Part shown: in pieces, positions 59,659 to 64,000 of the stretch
How positions within the stretch are numbered: the first letter of the stretch is position 1
Layout of the letters: every line of letters begins with the position of its first letter
Assembly: GCA_965277495.1 (NCBI GenBank)
Contig: OZ255824.1
Span: forward strand, 2,666,001-2,730,000
Source: CAHJXG01 sp965277495
GTDB lineage: Bacteria > Pseudomonadota > Alphaproteobacteria > Acetobacterales > Acetobacteraceae
Reading direction: 5' to 3'
DNA: 64,000 nt
Made by a program: the position numbers and the translations under genes
Notes under the pieces: generated by a model
Seen by the model: the letters and a program-made list of their open reading frames with translations, nothing else
What the model was told of the DNA's origin: nothing
Database searches by the model: none

Positions 59659-60450
59659 ATGGCCGAGAAGCCCAACTTTGTCCTAGTGCCAGACCCCGAC
59701 GCGAACACCGCGGGCCCCAGCCCCCCGATTCCGGCCCTGTTCAACCGGCTTCGTCGCGCGGCGGCGTCCGCCATCTCCGCGCTGCCGTACCGCCCGGCAG
59801 CGATATCGGCCGCGGACCCCACGGCGCTCACCGACGCCACCGTGCCAGGTCGGCCCAGGCTGCTGTTCGGCTTCGATGCCACCGCGTCGCGTGAGCCGGC
59901 CTGGGCCACGGCTCGCCAGGTCACCGACGCCCTCGTGCGCGCGCTGCCGGGCGAACTCGACATCGCCCTTGCCGTCCACGGCGGCTCCCGCCTGCATACC
60001 TTCACCGATTTCACCGCGGACCCGAACACGCTGCGTGACCGCGCCGCGACGATCACCTGCGCCGCAGGCCAGACCCAGCTCCTGCCGATCCTTTCGCGCG
60101 CGCTCGCGTTGCCTGGCATCCGGGTCATCACCTACATCGGCGACGTTTACGAGGAGTCTCCCGCACGTGGCCGCAAGCTTGCGGACGAGCTTGGGCGCCG
60201 GGGCATCAAGCTTATTGTCTTTCACGACACCGCCGACTGGGCCGCGCGCCGGGACGCCGAGCTGTTCCTCGATCTTGCGCGCCGGACCGGCGGCTGCGTC
60301 CTGCCGTTCGATGCCACCGCTGCCGGACGGTTGCGCGAGTTGCTCGCCGCGGTCGCGGTTTACGCCGTGGGTGGCAAGGCGATGCTGCAGGACAAGCGTG
60401 GCGAGCTGCCCGGCGCCGTGATCCTGCTCCAGCATCTTGATGGAAAATGA
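59659..60450 (+). CDS. Uncharacterised protein with VWA-like fold
   Basis: 263 residues from ATG 59659. LLFGFDATASREPAW resembles a MIDAS-like DxTxS start of a von Willebrand factor A domain; GELDIALAVHGGSRLHTFTDF, VITYIGDVYEESPARGRKLADELGRRGIKLIVFHD and LDLARRTGGCVLPFD continue the alternating strand-helix pattern. No membrane segment or signal. Function unknown. Confidence 0.6.
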   Translation: MAEKPNFVLVPDPDANTAGPSPPIPALFNRLRRAAASAISALPYRPAAISAADPTALTDATVPGRPRLLFGFDATASREPAWATARQVTDALVRALPGELDIALAVHGGSRLHTFTDFTADPNTLRDRAATITCAAGQTQLLPILSRALALPGIRVITYIGDVYEESPARGRKLADELGRRGIKLIVFHDTADWAARRDAELFLDLARRTGGCVLPFDATAAGRLRELLAAVAVYAVGGKAMLQDKRGELPGAVILLQHLDGK

Positions 60451-60517
60451 GTCCGGCCGGAATGTGCCGGTGGCGTCATGGCGTCACCGGCATCGGCGGA
60501 TAAGAGGCGGCTCCGTT

Positions 60518-61156
60518 TCACGCAGGCACGCGGTCCCGATCCGCTACGAACTCGATGAGGATGGGCCGGTGATCGGACTTGCCATAGTTGAGCGCCGTGG
60601 CGGCCGTGCACGACAGCCCGCGCACCAGGCAGCGGTCCAGCCGGAGCGGCACGAAACCATACGCCAGATGGGTCGTGCGGCGGGGCCCGACATCGGCAAA
60701 GCCCGGCAGCGCGACCGTGCCCAGGGCATTGTAGTCGCCGATCACGATGTCGAGCCGCCGATGGCTGTCCAGCAGGTGGCGGAGCTGGCGCCGGTTGGCC
60801 AACTGGCCATGGTCCAGGTGCACGTTCGCCACCTCCAGGGCGCCCAGGTGCACGATGAGGGCCACGCGGGACGCCACCGCGCGAAAGATCGGCATCGGCA
60901 GGTCGAGCCGGGTGGCCAGCGGCAGCGCCTCGGTGGCAGCCGCGAAGGGCTGCGGGCTCCAGGCTGCCGGACCGTGGTTGCGCCGGCCCATCGCCTTGCG
61001 GACGTAGTGGCCGCCGATCAGCCCGGGCAGCGCGTCGATGGGTTCCGTCGCTTCCTGCATCAGCACCAGGTCTGGGCGGTGCCGTTCAATCAGGCGGCCG
61101 ATGTCCGCCACGTCCGCGCCGCCGGTTTTCAGCAGGTTCCAGCTCAAGATGCGCAT
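60518..61156 (-). CDS. Endonuclease/exonuclease/phosphatase family protein
   Basis: 212 residues from ATG 61156. MRILSWNLLKTG, VLMQEAT (metal Glu), NVHLDHGQL, IVIGDYNAL and GKSDHRPILIEF (catalytic His) are the ordered motifs of the EEP fold. It may be a nuclease or phosphodiesterase; the substrate is not predictable. No signal peptide. Confidence 0.85.
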   Translation of the reverse strand: MRILSWNLLKTGGADVADIGRLIERHRPDLVLMQEATEPIDALPGLIGGHYVRKAMGRRNHGPAAWSPQPFAAATEALPLATRLDLPMPIFRAVASRVALIVHLGALEVANVHLDHGQLANRRQLRHLLDSHRRLDIVIGDYNALGTVALPGFADVGPRRTTHLAYGFVPLRLDRCLVRGLSCTAATALNYGKSDHRPILIEFVADRDRVPA

Positions 61157-61329
61157 CAGGACCGTATGGCGCCGGCGCGCTGAACGAGGCAAGGCCGATT
61201 GGGCATCAGGGCATCCCGGGACGTGAGAACAGCGTTGGAAACCTACGCCACGCTCGAACATTGAAGCCTGGCGAGCGCGAAGAGTCCGCTGCCTGCCTTC
61301 GCCGGCAAATGGATCAAGGAGGATGGCAT

Positions 61330-61647
61330 ATGTTGGACCAAAAGCGGGTCGTCGCAGTCGCGGCAGCCCTCATGCTTGGCTTGTCGATGCACGCCGCGTC
61401 CGCCCAAACCGGCAAAGCCCCTGGCGAAACCAATTCGAGCAACATGGGGCCGGCGACCGGCAATAACGCCGGGGCCAACAACGGCGTCGGCACCGCCGGT
61501 TCGCTCGACCACGATGCCGGAAGCGCCAGCAGCACGGTGACCGGCGTGAACGGGGGCAAGACCAACTTCGGCGGCAGCGCGTCCAAGCCCGCGGGCGGCG
61601 AAATGGAATCCGACCCGGCGCAAGGCGGCGGCAAGCCCCACACGTAG
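61330..61647 (+). CDS. Small secreted Gly/Asn/Ser-rich protein
   Basis: 105 residues from ATG 61330 with AAGGAGG as Shine-Dalgarno site. Signal peptide RVVAVAAALMLGLSMHAASAQ, then a low-complexity mature part (NSSNMGPATGNNAGANNGVGTAGS...). It resembles exported small proteins of Acetobacteraceae and relatives. Function unknown. Confidence 0.65.
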   Translation: MLDQKRVVAVAAALMLGLSMHAASAQTGKAPGETNSSNMGPATGNNAGANNGVGTAGSLDHDAGSASSTVTGVNGGKTNFGGSASKPAGGEMESDPAQGGGKPHT

Positions 61648-61652
61648 CAATG

Positions 61653-63650
61653 TCAGCGGTAGTCGTCGGTCGTCCGGGTTGGAGGCCGCGCCGGCCCGGC
61701 ATAAGGATCGAGATTGTGCCGCGTCTGCGCCACGACCCGGCAATCCCCGCACATCCGGATGCGGTCGGTGATGGCCGGGTCGGTGAACATCCAGTGGCGG
61801 CCCTCCAACTGCGCCACGACCCGGTCGATTGAGGATTTGATCCCGAACGGCTTGGCGCAGCGGACGCAGATCGCCGGCGGCTCCTCGTTCAGCACGATTT
61901 CGGCCTTCCGGGCCATGCCGAACACCGCCCGCGGCTCAAGGCTCACCACATTCTCCGGGCAGGTGGTCTGGCACAGGCCGCATTGCACGCACAGGTCCTC
62001 GACGAACTTCAGCATCGGGCGCTCGCTGTGGTCCCGCAACGCCGAGGTTGGGCAAGCCGATACGCAGGCCAGGCACAAGGTGCAGCCTTGCGTATTGACA
62101 TGCACACGGCCAATCGGCGCGCCGCGCGGCAACGGAACCGCGTCCATCGGCGTCGGCGCTGCATTCCGCACCGCGTTCAATGCCTGCGTGGTCAGGGCCA
62201 TCTTGTCGCCGGTCGGCATGTAGGGCGCCGGAGCCATGCCGTCCCGGTGCGGCATGTCCTGCAAGGCTGCGGCGAGCTCGAACGGATCATCGGCAACGAG
62301 CGGCGCGAGCCGTCCTGCGCCATGGCCGAGCGGGCCGAGGATCGCCTCCAGCAACCCCGCCTCACGCCCAATCGCATCCTGCCGGGCCTGGTCGCGGCGG
62401 CCTGAAAGCACGCGCAGTTCGGCGGCGCCGAAGGCGAAGGCGGTGGCGAACATGTCCAGCCCGAACTGCCCCGCCATCGCGACCGGGATCACCCGTGCCG
62501 GCAGTCCGTCGCCGTGCCGGCCCAGCATATCGATAAGCGGCGCGCCGTGTGCCGCGTCATGCAGCAGCAGCACGGGCGCCTGCCCCCCGGCGCGGTGATA
62601 CGCGCCGAGCAGGGTGCGCAGCAACCGGGCCGTCGCCTCCGCGGTTGGCGTCGCGAGCCGCACCGCCGAGGTTGGGCACACCGCCGCGCAGGTGCCGCAG
62701 CCGGCGCAGACGTGCGGGTCGACGGCTACGCTGTCGCCCGCCGGGCTGATCGCGCCGGTGGGGCAGACGTCCAGGCAGCGGGTGCAGCCGACCTGGCCCG
62801 ACCGGGAATGCGCGCAGAGGTCCGGCTGCAGCGCCACGTAGCGCGGTTTGCTGAATGCGCCCACCAGGTCAGAGGCGGCAAACAGCGCCCGCTGCACCCC
62901 GACGGGGTCGTCCGGCGACGCGCGCAAATAGCCATAGCGGTGCTCGTGCGCCGGGAACATCGGCAGCCCGCCGCTGAGGTCGATGATGACGTCGCAGCGT
63001 GATTTGGCGCCGTTGCGGGCCGGGCCGAACTGGAGCACGCGGCGCGAGGACGGCGAAGGCAGGGCGAACCCGTCCACCACGAGGTCGAATGCGCCGAGGT
63101 AGCCGGTGGCGCGGACGATGGTGCCGCGCACGACCGGAAACTCGTCGACCCGCGGCGGCGTCAGCTCCGCCGACCCCGCGATGATGACCGTGAGGTCGAG
63201 CCGGTCCTTCAATTGCTCCGCCGCCGCGATCGCAATGTCGTCGCGGCCGTAGATGACGGTCACGCCCTCCGACTGCAGCGCGACCTCGGCGGGCGGCGCG
63301 GATTCTGCCGCCTGCGCCGCGGCGGCGATCAGGGCGGCCATCTTCGGCAGCGCCTGCCCGGCCTCGTCCGACCAGCCCGCGCTCTCCCGGATGTTGACGA
63401 AATCGAGCTTGGCGGCGGATGCGGTGTCGGCATGGGCCTGGCGAAAGGCCGGCGCCTCCTGGGTGCAGGCGACCAGCACCGGGCCGGGCCCGGCCACGGC
63501 CTCGGTGAACCGGCCCAGCTCTGCGCCGCACAGCTCGTGGGCCAGCGGCGCGCCCGCATCGGCGCCGCAGGCCCGCGCGAGCGCCCCGGCCTCGATCGGC
63601 ATGGTGGCCTGGCAGGTGCAAGCAAGAATTGTACGCCCGTGCAGTTTCAT
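61653..63650 (-). CDS. Multi-[4Fe-4S] protein of formate dehydrogenase accessory clusters
   Basis: 665 residues. Four ferredoxin motifs in two pairs: CTRCLDVCPTGAI and CAGCGTCAAVCPT around residue 290-330, CTLCLACVSACPTSAL and CVQCGLCQTTCPENV around 525-570. Further cysteine pairs CVRC and CGDC lie near the C-terminus. The N-terminal ~280 residues have no clear known fold. Similar proteins stand near formate dehydrogenase genes in alphaproteobacteria, often beside a biotin/lipoate ligase-like gene as here. Role in electron transfer or cofactor delivery is inferred. Confidence 0.75.
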   Translation of the reverse strand: MKLHGRTILACTCQATMPIEAGALARACGADAGAPLAHELCGAELGRFTEAVAGPGPVLVACTQEAPAFRQAHADTASAAKLDFVNIRESAGWSDEAGQALPKMAALIAAAAQAAESAPPAEVALQSEGVTVIYGRDDIAIAAAEQLKDRLDLTVIIAGSAELTPPRVDEFPVVRGTIVRATGYLGAFDLVVDGFALPSPSSRRVLQFGPARNGAKSRCDVIIDLSGGLPMFPAHEHRYGYLRASPDDPVGVQRALFAASDLVGAFSKPRYVALQPDLCAHSRSGQVGCTRCLDVCPTGAISPAGDSVAVDPHVCAGCGTCAAVCPTSAVRLATPTAEATARLLRTLLGAYHRAGGQAPVLLLHDAAHGAPLIDMLGRHGDGLPARVIPVAMAGQFGLDMFATAFAFGAAELRVLSGRRDQARQDAIGREAGLLEAILGPLGHGAGRLAPLVADDPFELAAALQDMPHRDGMAPAPYMPTGDKMALTTQALNAVRNAAPTPMDAVPLPRGAPIGRVHVNTQGCTLCLACVSACPTSALRDHSERPMLKFVEDLCVQCGLCQTTCPENVVSLEPRAVFGMARKAEIVLNEEPPAICVRCAKPFGIKSSIDRVVAQLEGRHWMFTDPAITDRIRMCGDCRVVAQTRHNLDPYAGPARPPTRTTDDYR

Positions 63651-63754
63651 TCAGCGTCCATCCCCTGCCGGTCCCTATGCACGGCAGCGCGGCATACATA
63701 TGCTTGCTATCGCCTGGATGTGCCACCCATTGCCCGTATTAAGGAGAGGCTGCC

Positions 63755-64000
63755 ATCGACCAACCGCTTACCCTGCCGCCCGGCTTCCATGCCCTGCCCG
63801 GCGGCGATGATCCCTGGGGAGCCGCGGTCCGCGCCGCGCCGGATGCAGAGCCTGGCAGCGTGTTCTGGGACGGGGCGCAGGGCCGGTGCCGTGCGGCCTT
63901 CGTTTTCACGCCGGACCGTCCGCTCACCGCCGGGCTGCTGCTCGACCTCGGCGCGCTCGCGCTGTTCGACGCCATCGCGGTGCTGTCGCCGCCGCAGGTG
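63755..64000 (+). CDS. Biotin/lipoate-protein ligase-like protein, N-terminal part (cut by window edge)
   Basis: About 82 residues to the right edge: QPLTLPPGFHALPGGDDPWGAAVRAA...PGSVFWDGAQ...CRAAFVFTPDRPLTAGLLLDLGALALFDAI. This resembles the biotin/lipoate ligase-like (DUF4444-associated) proteins found near formate dehydrogenase accessory genes. An in-frame TAA at 63740-63742 limits the start. The codon at the right distance from AAGGAG is ATC (63755); no ATG, GTG or TTG lies there. The start is therefore uncertain. Confidence 0.6.
   Translation, partial: MDQPLTLPPGFHALPGGDDPWGAAVRAAPDAEPGSVFWDGAQGRCRAAFVFTPDRPLTAGLLLDLGALALFDAIAVLSPPQV

Noticed and set aside
1..64000. CRISPR arrays, insertion sequences, phage genes or rRNA
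   Set aside because: No regularly spaced repeats, transposase or integrase motifs, phage structural genes or rRNA sequences were seen by reading; the repeats found are single inverted repeats or protein-domain repeats.

Overview
The window is GC-rich, densely coded DNA with many 4-bp ATGA/GTGA start-stop overlaps. No mobile element, CRISPR array or rRNA gene is visible. The gene content (alternative complex III with a caa3 oxidase, a selenocysteine formate dehydrogenase with its own sel genes, and a formate-dehydrogenase accessory cluster next to a biotin/lipoate ligase-like gene) suggests an alphaproteobacterium, perhaps Acetobacteraceae or other Rhodospirillales. That assignment is inferred from family knowledge, not from a marker gene.

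Layout. (1) 1-8311: surface-glycan or nucleotide-sugar genes. On the minus strand lie a split transketolase, an epimerase-glycosyltransferase fusion, two methyltransferases and a GtrA protein; on the plus strand lie a large membrane protein and a third methyltransferase. (2) 8364-19626: one minus-strand operon running actABCDEF, a small membrane protein, then ctaCDEF. It encodes alternative complex III (quinol:cytochrome c/oxidase oxidoreductase) and a caa3-type cytochrome c oxidase, enough for a complete quinol-to-oxygen branch. (3) 19869-29742: a plus-strand run of carbohydrate-linked enzymes (SDR, GH15, GMC oxidoreductase, glycogen-debranching type, DoxX, cupin, VOC, SMP-30 lactonase). (4) 29766-35927: a minus-strand operon with a cyclase-family hydrolase, a NitT/TauT-type ABC importer and an alpha/beta hydrolase, divergent from a TetR gene; two palindromic operators lie between them. 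(5) 36033-40950: a small membrane ORF, a hisE relic and an ugpBAEC-type importer. (6) 40969-46955: SelO, a Bcr/CflA-type MFS pump, a small secreted protein and a GH16 enzyme with three CBM60-like repeats and an RTX-like tail.

(7) 47041-57480 is the most informative region. A formate dehydrogenase alpha gene contains an in-frame UGA exactly where the E. coli enzymes carry selenocysteine, followed 11 nt later by a bSECIS-like hairpin. The beta and gamma subunits are transcribed divergently. Next come the tRNA-Sec gene (selC), selB and selA in one minus-strand unit, and selD divergent from selA. Two long inverted repeats lie between selA and selD. The window therefore holds a full selenocysteine synthesis and insertion kit beside a target selenoprotein.

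(8) 57523-64000: an OYE-type flavoenzyme, small uncharacterised proteins, an endonuclease/exonuclease/phosphatase-family protein, a multi-ferredoxin protein of the kind found in formate dehydrogenase clusters, and the start of a biotin/lipoate ligase-like gene that seems to lack a canonical start codon.

Both end genes are cut by the window edges. No gene-free stretch over 300 bases remains; 36339-36791 holds only a hisE fragment and AT-richer DNA.
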